Origin: Lachnospiraceae bacterium
GTDB taxonomy: Bacteria > Bacillota > Clostridia > Lachnospirales > Lachnospiraceae
Direction: 5' to 3'
Assembly: GCA_017540355.1 (NCBI GenBank)
Contig: JAFYBE010000042.1
Location: forward strand, 1-64,000
DNA length: 64,000 nucleotides
The notes below the pieces were generated by a model that was given only the letters and a program-made list of their open reading frames with translations, searched no databases and was not told where the DNA came from. Below, piece by piece: positions 34,385 through 42,948 of this stretch (the stretch's first letter is position 1; each line of letters begins with the position of its first letter). The position numbers were made by a program, and so were the translations under genes.

Positions 34385-36376
34385 TTAATCTTCATCATCT
34401 ATGAGTATCGCTACATCCCAGGGATGAAGAGTGATACCTGCGCCCATATCATAGCGTTCTCCGCCGATAAGGTTCTTACAGCTGTGTTCGCAGATAACAG
34501 TATTGTTCTCAGTAGAATAGTTGAATATGTACTCAAGGTGTTCGTCAAGGTCGTTGACACCGCATCTTCTGATAAGAGGGAACTGGTATCTGGGAAGCTT
34601 GATGCCTGCCATCGTGGCAACTCGACGTATCGTCTTGCTCATTGCGGCTTTTGAACACATACATCCAATGTAAGTAGCTGATCCGTTGCCGTATTTGCTG
34701 TTGGTGATTGCGGCATATCTGTTCCAGTAAGGATGAGAGTATCTTGCCCACGGTACTGCGTCTTTGTCCATCTCAAGCAACTCGATATGATCATCAATGG
34801 TGAATTCCTGACCGTCATCGAACATTACTGTTGCACTTCCGGGTTTGGTGTACATATCGTATTTGATGTCAAATACATCAGTCATGCCGTGAGGCATGGT
34901 GTCAGCATATATCTTAAGTTCTCTGTCAGCAAAGAAACTCTTGAACGTAGCGATTATATGACCGCCGTTTTCAATATAAGATCTGAATTTGCCGACAAGT
35001 GCGTCGTTGACACTGTAGAAAGCGGGTAAGATAACAAGATTGTACTTATCAAGCTTATCCGACTTGTATATGATGTCGCATTCCAGGTTCATCTCATAAC
35101 AAGCATCATAGATTCGCCTTACAACGTCATTGTAATCAACATGAAGGTCATTCTTAAATTCATCAAGTGCGGTTAAGGCAACATGATCAAGAAGGATGGC
35201 AGCCTTGTTATTCTTACGAAGATTGATAAGATGTCTGCTTATTCCTTCAAGCTCGGAAGTAAAAGCCGAAAGCTCGTGATATGTTGCGCCGGGTTCGAGA
35301 TCATGGCTTAATATACCTTTCCAGAAGCTCTCTGCACTGTTGTGGATTGAATGCCAGTTCCAGTACATAATCGAATTGGATCCGCCTGATAACTGCGCGT
35401 AACCCTGCATACGAAGCTGTCCGGGATATGGAAGCCAGTCAAATCTGCCCTGTGACTGGGTTTCGAGCAGGAGATAGTTATCCTGCTTTATAGAACGTGC
35501 AATATCCGAACAGATGGCAATCTCGGCACCGGTAAGCTCGTTCTGAGAAGGGTGGTAGATATCAGCACCCGCAACATCCAAAGCTCTTCCTGCAGCACGC
35601 TGATTAACAAGAGGCTGTAAGCCGTATGAATATTCTCTCCAGTCAAAGTCAAAATTATGTGTTACAAACTGACCTTCCTTGGCATATTCTCTGACTATAT
35701 CGGCTTCCCATTTAATAAAGTCGGCGATACAGTATCTTAAGAATCTTCTGTATGCAGCATCAATACTTGCATTAATTGTACCTCTTACATCCGGGAAATC
35801 ATCCCAGTCCGCAATCCGGTTACTCCAGTAATCCAGGCCGAATTCTTTGTTAAAAACATCGATGTCGGGATATTCGGCACGAAGCTTCTCGACAAAAAGC
35901 GCCTGAACGTCAGGACCTGAAGTATCGGCAGCCTTGGTCTCGTTATCTATCTGATAACCGATAATGCAGTCATAATCACACACTGCCTGCATCATCTTGC
36001 GTATGATTCGGTTACAGTGATAACGGTAGTGCTCGTTGGTTATATCAAAGGACTGGCGGCCGCCGTAAAGCAGCTGTCCGTTTTTGGTAATTGACATGAT
36101 ATCCGGATGCTTGCGAACAAGCCATGCGGGTACGGCATAAGTCGGAGTACCGACGATGACTTTCATATCGTGTCTGGTCGCAGCCTTAAGTACGTCGGTA
36201 AGTTTTGAGAAATCGAATTCGCCGTCCTTGGGTTCCCAGGTACTCCATGCGGATTCGCCTATTCTTATCGTGTTAAAGCCGAGCTTCTTCATAAGCTCGA
36301 GATCTTCATCTATGCGCTCATACGGCATGTATTCATTGTAATATGCCGCTCCGAGCAGCAGTTCCTTGACTCTCAT
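34385..36376 (-). CDS. Beta-galactosidase, GH42 family
   Basis: A 663-residue enzyme that cleaves terminal beta-galactosides inside the cell; there is no signal peptide. The GH42 barrel (1-390) has LGAAYYNEYMP and ESAWSTWEP, the acid/base Glu146 (QIDNET) and the nucleophile Glu at about 305 (LLLETQSQG). A trimerisation domain (about 400-600) and a C-terminal beta domain (HPWDVAILI) complete the usual architecture. GGAGGG precedes ATG 36376. The gene is divergent from galK with a 169-base shared upstream region, consistent with coordinated galactoside use. Metal-site cysteines of some GH42 enzymes are not evident. Confidence 0.93.
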   Translation of the reverse strand: MRVKELLLGAAYYNEYMPYERIDEDLELMKKLGFNTIRIGESAWSTWEPKDGEFDFSKLTDVLKAATRHDMKVIVGTPTYAVPAWLVRKHPDIMSITKNGQLLYGGRQSFDITNEHYRYHCNRIIRKMMQAVCDYDCIIGYQIDNETKAADTSGPDVQALFVEKLRAEYPDIDVFNKEFGLDYWSNRIADWDDFPDVRGTINASIDAAYRRFLRYCIADFIKWEADIVREYAKEGQFVTHNFDFDWREYSYGLQPLVNQRAAGRALDVAGADIYHPSQNELTGAEIAICSDIARSIKQDNYLLLETQSQGRFDWLPYPGQLRMQGYAQLSGGSNSIMYWNWHSIHNSAESFWKGILSHDLEPGATYHELSAFTSELEGISRHLINLRKNNKAAILLDHVALTALDEFKNDLHVDYNDVVRRIYDACYEMNLECDIIYKSDKLDKYNLVILPAFYSVNDALVGKFRSYIENGGHIIATFKSFFADRELKIYADTMPHGMTDVFDIKYDMYTKPGSATVMFDDGQEFTIDDHIELLEMDKDAVPWARYSHPYWNRYAAITNSKYGNGSATYIGCMCSKAAMSKTIRRVATMAGIKLPRYQFPLIRRCGVNDLDEHLEYIFNYSTENNTVICEHSCKNLIGGERYDMGAGITLHPWDVAILIDDED

Positions 36377-36400
36377 ATTCCCTCCTATATAAGCTGTTCT

Positions 36401-36429
36401 GTTATACCTAATGCAGAACCATCCTGTAA
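36401..36429 (-). promoter_or_regulatory. Promoter of the GH42 gene
   Basis: Minus strand TTACAG (36429-36424), 17-base spacer, TATAAC (36406-36401), about 25 bases before the GH42 ATG. Confidence 0.45.
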
Positions 36430-36545
36430 TATCATTATTTTATGACAAATAAGAGGAATCACGCAATATGCTATGGACGAAAAAAACAAAATATTTTATA
36501 TTATAAGAGTGTATTTTCTGAATATTATATGGGTGAGGCGACTAC

Positions 36546-37721
36546 ATGGAAGATATTAAGCAAAAACTAATAACTGATTTTGGGGAGATTTTTGGAGACA
36601 GTGAGGGGGTAAGCGTGTATTTTGCTCCCGGAAGAGTGAATCTTATCGGAGAACATACGGATTATAACGGTGGACATGTTTTCCCCTGTGCATTAACGAT
36701 AGGGACATATGCTGTCGTGAGAAAGCGTGATGACAGAGAACTTAACTTTTATTCGGTTAATTTCCCGGATAAAGGTGTGGTTAAGACTTCTTTGGATGAT
36801 ATGAGGCCCAAGGAGGATAACAGCTGGACAGCTTATCCCAAGGGCGTGATATGGACATTTACAGGCAGAGGTTATGATATACCCAAAGGTATGGATATGC
36901 TTATATACGGCACAATTCCGGCGGGAAGCGGACTTTCAAGTTCCGCATCTTTGGAAGTGCTTACGGGAGAGGTTTTAAGAGATCAGTTCGGGCTTAATGA
37001 AGTGACAAATACGGATCTTGCTAAGATCGGTCAGTTTTCCGAGAATAACTATAACGGCATGAACTGCGGAATTATGGATCAGTTCGCATCGGCAATGGGC
37101 AAGAAGGACAATGCCATATTCTTAGATACTTCCACGCTTGAATTTGAATATGCACCCATCGTACTTAAGGATGCCTGCATAATCGTGACCAATTCCAATG
37201 TTAAGCACAGTCTTGTGGGAAGCGATTACAACACAAGAAGGGCAGAGTGTGAAGAAGCATTGGCTGAACTTAAGAAGGTTGTGGATATTAACTCTTTGGG
37301 TGATTTAGATGAAGCTGCCTTTGAAGAGCATAAGGCTGTAATATCAAAGGATAACTGCAGGGCAAGAGCCAAACATGCCGTATATGAGAACAGAAGAACA
37401 ATTAAGGCTGTTAAAGCACTTAAAAACGGCGATGTAGAAGCCTTCGGAAAGCTTATGAATGAGGCTCATACATCGATGAGTGTAGATTATGCGGCATCGT
37501 GTCCGGAGGTTGATGTACTTGTTGAAGCTGCATGGAAGATAGACGGTGTTTTGGGCTCACGTATAACCGGCGGCGGCTTCGGCGGCTGCTCCGTATCTAT
37601 AGTACGTAATGATGCTGTGGAGACTTTTAAGGAGAAAGTTGCTGCGGAGTATAAGGAGAAAACCGGACTTAATGCCGATTTCTACGTGGTTTCAATAGGT
37701 GACGGACCGGTAAAACTCTAA
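36546..37721 (+). CDS. galK: Galactokinase
   Basis: A 391-residue GHMP kinase that phosphorylates galactose at C1 in the Leloir pathway. The galactokinase signature GRVNLIGEHTDYNGGHVFP is at residues about 29-47, the ATP loop is IPAGSGLSSSASLE, and the C-terminal GHMP motif is RITGGGFGGCSVSI. Length is typical. GTGAGG precedes ATG 36546. It is opposite GH42, whose product galactose it would use. No galT or galE is adjacent. Confidence 0.97.
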   Translation: MEDIKQKLITDFGEIFGDSEGVSVYFAPGRVNLIGEHTDYNGGHVFPCALTIGTYAVVRKRDDRELNFYSVNFPDKGVVKTSLDDMRPKEDNSWTAYPKGVIWTFTGRGYDIPKGMDMLIYGTIPAGSGLSSSASLEVLTGEVLRDQFGLNEVTNTDLAKIGQFSENNYNGMNCGIMDQFASAMGKKDNAIFLDTSTLEFEYAPIVLKDACIIVTNSNVKHSLVGSDYNTRRAECEEALAELKKVVDINSLGDLDEAAFEEHKAVISKDNCRARAKHAVYENRRTIKAVKALKNGDVEAFGKLMNEAHTSMSVDYAASCPEVDVLVEAAWKIDGVLGSRITGGGFGGCSVSIVRNDAVETFKEKVAAEYKEKTGLNADFYVVSIGDGPVKL

Positions 37722-37766
37722 AGTGTACAATAGCGAGTGTTATTGTATACAAATTCAAATATTGTA

Positions 37767-37795
37767 TTGTAAAAACTCCCTCTTATCTGTATAAT
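37767..37795 (+). promoter_or_regulatory. Promoter of the small lipoprotein gene (possibly glyS-ppdK)
   Basis: TTGTAA (37767-37772) and TATAAT (37790-37795) have a 17-base spacer, 35 bases before ATG 37830. Since glyS starts 23 bases after the lipoprotein stop, this promoter may also serve it. Confidence 0.6.
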
Positions 37796-37829
37796 ATTTA
37801 GGATAGATATGAGGAGAGTGTAAGTTATA

Positions 37830-38444
37830 ATGAGCAGTGAGAATCAAGGTAGGAAGAGAATATTATTCAGTATATTTACTTCCTGCCTTTTTTTATTTAT
37901 TCTTTCGGGCTGCGGCAAGAAGCATTATGACAGACCTACATACGAATTCAAAAAGAACGGGCATATCATCGAACATCTTTCCGAGGAGTTCCCTTCATCC
38001 GAATATGACGAGGCTGAATGGGAGAAATCAATGAAGTCTTTAGCCGATTCCTACGGTAACGGTAAAGATGAATCGATTAAGATTAACAAAGTCAGATACG
38101 AAGATGACATTTTGGACTGTTCGGTTGACTATTCCGATGACGATGCCTATTTCTATCTTAATGAGCAGCCTCTTTTTTACGGAACTGTAGGCGAAGCCTT
38201 AAAGGCCGGATACAGTCTTTCATTACCGGTCATCGGTGTTAAAAAGGGAGAGAAGCTTGCAGCAGAGAAGCTTAAAGGCATGTCGGATTATAAGATAATC
38301 ATCTTCACGGTCAATTCCGACAAAGGTGCGGATATTATGACATACCGCAAGATGGACTACGTTACGGAGAATCTTTCGGTGGATGATAAAGCCAGGAAGG
38401 CTACGGTTACGGATGACAACACGGCTTATATCGTGTTTGATTAA
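37830..38444 (+). CDS. Hypothetical lipoprotein
   Basis: A 204-residue exported lipoprotein. A long hydrophobic signal ends in L-S-G-Cys28, then a basic/polar segment (GKKHYDRPTYEF). The mature part is acidic and soluble, with a strand-rich pattern ending in TVTDDNTAYIVFD. I recognise no domain. It lies between galK and glyS; a promoter precedes it and glyS follows after 23 bases. It is a locally placed accessory gene and says nothing about either neighbour's job. Confidence 0.75.
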   Translation: MSSENQGRKRILFSIFTSCLFLFILSGCGKKHYDRPTYEFKKNGHIIEHLSEEFPSSEYDEAEWEKSMKSLADSYGNGKDESIKINKVRYEDDILDCSVDYSDDDAYFYLNEQPLFYGTVGEALKAGYSLSLPVIGVKKGEKLAAEKLKGMSDYKIIIFTVNSDKGADIMTYRKMDYVTENLSVDDKARKATVTDDNTAYIVFD

Positions 38445-38467
38445 ATATATTACAGGAGAATTAAGTA

Positions 38468-39868
38468 ATGGAAAAATCGATGGAAAAGATTGTTGCACTT
38501 GCAAAGGCGAGAGGATTCGTATATCCCGGAAGTGAGATATACGGCGGATTGGCCAATACGTGGGATTACGGCAATCTTGGTGTAGAACTTAAGAATAACG
38601 TTAAGCGTGCATGGTGGCAGAAGTTCATTCAGGAGAATCCCTACAATGTAGGTGTTGACTGTGCAATCCTGATGAATCCCCAGACATGGGTTGCTTCGGG
38701 ACATCTCGGCGGCTTTTCGGATCCATTGATGGATTGTAAGGAATGTCATGAGAGATTCCGTGCGGATCAGCTTATTGAGAAGTATGCCGAAGAGAACGGC
38801 ATCAAGCTTGAGACATCGGTGGACGGATGGTCTCATGAGGATATGGAGAAGTTTATTAAAGACAATAACGTTCCCTGTCCTTCATGCGGTAAGCATGATT
38901 TTACAAGCATCAGAGAGTTCAACCTGATGTTTAAGACTTTCCAGGGTGTTACCGAGGATGCCAAGGATACGGTATACTTAAGACCCGAGACAGCGCAGGG
39001 TATATTCGTTAACTTTAAGAACGTTCAGCGTACATCACGCAAGAAGGTTCCTTTCGGAATCGGTCAGATCGGTAAGTCTTTCCGTAATGAGATAACTCCC
39101 GGTAACTTTACTTTCAGAACAAGAGAGTTTGAACAGATGGAGCTTGAATTCTTCTGCAAGCCCGGAACACAGACAGAGTGGTTTGAATACTGGAGAAGTT
39201 TCTGTCATAAGTGGCTTTTGAGTCTTGGAATAAAGGAAGAGAACTTAAGACTTCGTGACCATGATCCTGAGGAGCTTTCATTCTACAGCGATCATACAAC
39301 GGATATAGAGTATGCATTTCCCTTCACCGATTGGGGCGAACTTTGGGGTATCGCTTCACGTACGGACTATGATCTTACAAGGCATCAGGAGACTTCAGGC
39401 GAGTCTATGGAGTACTTCGATGATGAGACCAAGGAGAAGTATATTCCTTATGTTGTAGAGCCTTCGCTCGGTGCCGACAGAGTGACACTTGCATTCCTTT
39501 GTGAGGCATATGATGAGGAGAATATCGGTACGGAAGAAGCGCCTGATATGCGTACGGTGCTTAGATTCCATCCCGCAATTGCTCCCGTCAAGATAGGTGT
39601 GCTTCCGCTTTCAAAGAAGCTTAATGAAGGCGCAGAGAAGGTATTTGCAGAGCTTTCAAAGAAGTACAACTGTGAGTTTGACGACAGAGGCAATATAGGT
39701 AAGAGATACAGAAGACAGGATGAGATAGGAACTCCTTTCTGCGTAACTTACGATTTTGATTCGGAAGAGGACCATGCGGTAACTGTCAGGTTCAGAGACA
39801 GCATGGAGCAGGAGAGAGTGGCTATAGATGAACTTGATGCATATTTTGCCGATAAGTTCACATTTTAA
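38468..39868 (+). CDS. glyS: Glycyl-tRNA synthetase, single-chain class II type
   Basis: A 466-residue synthetase of the alpha2 type, distinct from the two-subunit GlyQ/GlyS enzyme. Class II motifs are present: motif 2 region [23 protein letters not shown] and motif 3 [10 protein letters not shown]. The N-terminus has the typical [22 protein letters not shown] start, and the anticodon-binding domain ([32 protein letters not shown]) closes it. AGGAGA precedes ATG 38468. No T-box leader fits in the 23-base gap upstream, so tRNA-sensing attenuation is not visible. The glyS-ppdK pair is a common clostridial arrangement. Confidence 0.96.
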   Translation: MEKSMEKIVALAKARGFVYPGSEIYGGLANTWDYGNLGVELKNNVKRAWWQKFIQENPYNVGVDCAILMNPQTWVASGHLGGFSDPLMDCKECHERFRADQLIEKYAEENGIKLETSVDGWSHEDMEKFIKDNNVPCPSCGKHDFTSIREFNLMFKTFQGVTEDAKDTVYLRPETAQGIFVNFKNVQRTSRKKVPFGIGQIGKSFRNEITPGNFTFRTREFEQMELEFFCKPGTQTEWFEYWRSFCHKWLLSLGIKEENLRLRDHDPEELSFYSDHTTDIEYAFPFTDWGELWGIASRTDYDLTRHQETSGESMEYFDDETKEKYIPYVVEPSLGADRVTLAFLCEAYDEENIGTEEAPDMRTVLRFHPAIAPVKIGVLPLSKKLNEGAEKVFAELSKKYNCEFDDRGNIGKRYRRQDEIGTPFCVTYDFDSEEDHAVTVRFRDSMEQERVAIDELDAYFADKFTF

Positions 39869-39900
39869 TATGAGAGAAGAAGACAAAAGGAGATGAGCGT

Positions 39901-42795
39901 ATGACAAAATGGGTTTATTTGTTTAGTGAAGGCAGAGCGGATATGCGTAATCTGCTTGGCGGAAAAGGAGCCAACCTTGCCGAGATGACCAACCTGGGTC
40001 TTCCCGTACCTCAGGGTTTCACTATTACTACAGAGGCTTGTACTCAGTATTACAATGACGGAAAAGAGATTAATGCTGAGATAAGAGAACAGATAGACAA
40101 ATATATTGTTAAACTTGAAGAGATTACAGGCAAGAAGTTCGGTGACCTTGAGAATCCGTTGCTTGTTTCGGTTCGTTCCGGAGCAAGAGCTTCAATGCCC
40201 GGTATGATGGATACCATCCTTAACCTCGGTCTTAATGAACAGGTTGTGGGTGTTATTGCCGCGAAGAGCCAGAACCCCCGTTGGGCGTGGGATTGCTACA
40301 GAAGATTTATCCAGATGTACTCTGACGTTGTTATGGAAGTCGGCAAGAAGTACTTCGAAGAACTTATCGATAAGATGAAGGCCGCAAGAGGTGTTGAACA
40401 GGATGTAGACCTTACAGCAGAAGATCTTAAGGAACTTGCTAATCAGTTTAAGGCTGAATATAAGTCAAAGATAGGTTCGGATTTCCCCGATGATCCCAAG
40501 GAACAGCTTTACGGTGCAATCAAAGCCGTGTTCAGATCATGGGACAATCCCAGAGCCAATGTATACCGTCGTGACAATGATATCCCTTATTCATGGGGTA
40601 CAGCTGTTAACGTACAGTCTATGGCATTCGGTAATATGGGTGATGACTGCGGTACCGGTGTTGCGTTCACACGTGATCCCGCAACGGGTAACACAGGCCT
40701 GTTCGGTGAGTTCTTAACAAATGCTCAGGGTGAGGACGTTGTTGCAGGTGTACGTACTCCCATGAAGATTGCCGAGATGGAAGAGAAGTTCCCTGAGGCA
40801 TTTGCTCAGTTTAAGGATGTATGTGAGAAGCTTGAGAATCACTACAGAGATATGCAGGATATGGAGTTCACCGTTGAGCACGGTAAGTTATACATGCTTC
40901 AGACAAGAAACGGTAAGAGAACTGCTCAGGCTGCACTTAAGATAGCATGCGATCTTGTTGATGAAGGTATGAGAACGGAGCAGGAAGCTGTCGCAATGAT
41001 AGATCCCCGTAACCTCGACACACTTCTTCATCCTCAGTTCGATGCGGATGCAATCAAGAAGGCTACTCCGGTTGGTAAGGGACTCGGTGCTTCACCCGGT
41101 GCTGCCTGCGGTAAGATTGTATTTACTGCCGATGATGCGGTTGAATGGGCTGCAAGAGGTGAGAAGGTTGTGCTCGTAAGACTTGAGACTTCTCCTGAAG
41201 ATATCACAGGTATGAAGGCTGCACAGGGTATCCTTACAGTTCGTGGCGGTATGACATCTCATGCTGCAGTTGTTGCCAGAGGCATGGGTGAGTGCTGCGT
41301 ATCGGGTTGTGGCGACATCAATATGGATGAAGCAAATAAGAAATTCACATTAGGAGGCAAGGAGTATCACGAGGGAGACGCCATTTCAATTGACGGTACC
41401 ACAGGTAATATCTATGACGGTATTATTCCTACCGTTGATGCTCAGATAGCCGGTGAGTTCGGAAGAGTAATGGAATGGGCAGATAAGTATCGTACACTTA
41501 AGGTTCGTACCAATGCGGATACACCTGCCGATGCCAAGAATGCAAGAGAACTCGGCGCGGAAGGTATCGGACTTTGCCGTACTGAGCACATGTTCTTTGA
41601 GGAAGACAGAATTGAAGCTTTCCGTGAGATGATATGCGCGGACACCATAGAAGAGAGACAGGCAGCGCTTGATAAGATTCTTCCTTATCAGCAGAATGAC
41701 TTCGAACAGTTATATGAAGCGCTTGAAGGATGTCCTGTAACAATCAGATTCCTTGATCCTCCGCTTCATGAGTTTGTTCCAACTGAGGACGGCGATATCC
41801 AGAAGCTTGCATATGCTCAGGGTAAGCCTGTAGAGGAGATTAAGGCCTTAATAGCTTCGCTTCATGAGTTCAACCCTATGATGGGACACAGAGGAATAAG
41901 ACTTGCGGTTACATATCCCGAGATAGCAGCAATGCAGACCAAGGCTGTTATCAGAGCTGCAATCAACACTCAGAAGAAGCATCCTGACTGGACAGTTTGC
42001 CCTGAGATCATGATTCCTTTGGTATGTGACGTTAAGGAGCTTAAGAACGTTAAGAAGGTTGTTGTTGAGACAGCGGACGCAGAGATAGATGCATCGGATG
42101 TTAAGATTGAATATGAAGTAGGTACAATGATCGAGATTCCCAGAGCTGCACTTACAGCTGATGAGATTGCTGCTGAGGCTGATTTCTTCTGCTTCGGTAC
42201 CAACGATCTTACACAGATGACATACGGCTTCTCAAGAGACGATGCAGGTAAGTTCTTACAGGCATATTACGAGAACAAGATCTTCGAGAACGATCCTTTC
42301 GCTCGTATAGATCAGGACGGTGTAGGTAAGCTCATGGAACTTTCAATAAAGTTAGGAAAGCCTGTCAATCCCGCACTCCACATCGGTATATGCGGTGAGC
42401 ACGGCGGAGATCCCACATCGGTAGAGTTCTGCCATAAGATCGGACTTGATTATGTATCATGTTCTCCTTTCAGAGTTCCGATAGCAAGACTTGCTGCAGC
42501 ACAGGCTGCAATCGAATACGGCAAGGGCGGCAAGCTTTCCGTAGAAGAGAAGATCTTGGATGCCCTGGGAGATGTTAAGGACAAAGCTATGTGTGCGGCA
42601 GGAGCAGCAAAGGACTTCGTTGCTAACAATAAAGATTCTGCAAAAGAGACAGCCAAGGATATAGCAAAGACAGGTAAGGATCTTGCCAAGGATGTCGTTA
42701 ATACCGGCGTTGAAGTAGCAAAGGCAGGTATTGCCGGAGCTAAGGTTGGCTGGGAAGAAGCAAAGAAGGTTTATACCGAGAACAAGAATAACTAA
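39901..42795 (+). CDS. ppdK: Pyruvate, phosphate dikinase with extra C-terminal helical tail
   Basis: A 964-residue enzyme that interconverts pyruvate, ATP and Pi with PEP, AMP and PPi. The N-terminal ATP-grasp domain (LLGGKGANLAEMTNLGLPVP, GMMDTILNLGLN), the central phospho-His domain (TVRGGMTSHAAVVARGMG) and the PEP-binding barrel (LCRTEHMFF, GTNDLTQMTYG, GICGEHGGDP) are complete. The family normally ends near residue 875-880. Here about 80 further residues follow, rich in Ala and Lys (SAKETAKDIAKTGKDLAKD), with an 11-residue-like amphipathic periodicity resembling LEA-type or apolipoprotein helices. AAGGAGATG precedes ATG 39901. A strong terminator follows. Confidence 0.96.
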   Translation: MTKWVYLFSEGRADMRNLLGGKGANLAEMTNLGLPVPQGFTITTEACTQYYNDGKEINAEIREQIDKYIVKLEEITGKKFGDLENPLLVSVRSGARASMPGMMDTILNLGLNEQVVGVIAAKSQNPRWAWDCYRRFIQMYSDVVMEVGKKYFEELIDKMKAARGVEQDVDLTAEDLKELANQFKAEYKSKIGSDFPDDPKEQLYGAIKAVFRSWDNPRANVYRRDNDIPYSWGTAVNVQSMAFGNMGDDCGTGVAFTRDPATGNTGLFGEFLTNAQGEDVVAGVRTPMKIAEMEEKFPEAFAQFKDVCEKLENHYRDMQDMEFTVEHGKLYMLQTRNGKRTAQAALKIACDLVDEGMRTEQEAVAMIDPRNLDTLLHPQFDADAIKKATPVGKGLGASPGAACGKIVFTADDAVEWAARGEKVVLVRLETSPEDITGMKAAQGILTVRGGMTSHAAVVARGMGECCVSGCGDINMDEANKKFTLGGKEYHEGDAISIDGTTGNIYDGIIPTVDAQIAGEFGRVMEWADKYRTLKVRTNADTPADAKNARELGAEGIGLCRTEHMFFEEDRIEAFREMICADTIEERQAALDKILPYQQNDFEQLYEALEGCPVTIRFLDPPLHEFVPTEDGDIQKLAYAQGKPVEEIKALIASLHEFNPMMGHRGIRLAVTYPEIAAMQTKAVIRAAINTQKKHPDWTVCPEIMIPLVCDVKELKNVKKVVVETADAEIDASDVKIEYEVGTMIEIPRAALTADEIAAEADFFCFGTNDLTQMTYGFSRDDAGKFLQAYYENKIFENDPFARIDQDGVGKLMELSIKLGKPVNPALHIGICGEHGGDPTSVEFCHKIGLDYVSCSPFRVPIARLAAAQAAIEYGKGGKLSVEEKILDALGDVKDKAMCAAGAAKDFVANNKDSAKETAKDIAKTGKDLAKDVVNTGVEVAKAGIAGAKVGWEEAKKVYTENKNN

Positions 42796-42802
42796 AAGAA
42801 AT

Positions 42803-42820
42803 TTTAGTAAATTTTAGTAA
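42803..42820 (+). repeat. Tandem TTTAGTAA repeat, upstream pair
   Basis: TTTAGTAA occurs at 42803-42810 and 42813-42820, exactly 10 bases apart (one helical turn). A second pair with the same spacing lies 92 bases downstream at the transcription start of the maltodextrin operon. Candidate regulator half-sites. Confidence 0.5.
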
Positions 42821-42831
42821 TTTTATACAAA

Positions 42832-42879
42832 AATGCGTCAATATTTTTGTGAAACAAGAATGTTGACGCATTGTTTTTT
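42832..42879 (+). terminator. Intrinsic terminator of glyS-ppdK
   Basis: AATGCGTCAA (42832-42841) pairs perfectly with TTGACGCATT (42863-42872), followed by GTTTTTTC. The right arm contains the -35 box of the maltodextrin promoter. Confidence 0.8.
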
Positions 42880-42891
42880 CTTTATTAAAAT
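42863..42891 (+). promoter_or_regulatory. Promoter of the maltodextrin operon
   Basis: TTGACG (42863-42868) and TAAAAT (42886-42891) have a 17-base spacer. The -35 lies within the ppdK terminator stem. The start point, near 42898, falls inside the second TTTAGTAA repeat pair. Confidence 0.6.
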
Positions 42892-42894
42892 ATG

Positions 42895-42912
42895 TTTAGT
42901 AAGTTTTAGTAA
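42895..42912 (+). repeat. Tandem TTTAGTAA repeat, downstream pair
   Basis: TTTAGTAA at 42895-42902 and 42905-42912, again 10 bases apart, covers the predicted transcription start of the maltodextrin operon. This is a position where a bound repressor would block initiation. Confidence 0.5.
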
Positions 42913-42948
42913 TGCATGATTTTCATGCGACATCTAAAGGAGGAAAAT

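Noticed and set aside
37723..37750. Inverted repeat GTGTACAATA / TATTGTATAC after galK
   Set aside because: It pairs well apart from one G-T pair, but no T-run follows on either strand, so it is not called a terminator. It could be an operator, but there is no second copy near other sugar genes.
38445..38467. T-box or other leader before glyS (and 57514-57544 before alaS)
   Set aside because: The upstream spaces are only about 25 bases, too short for a T-box.
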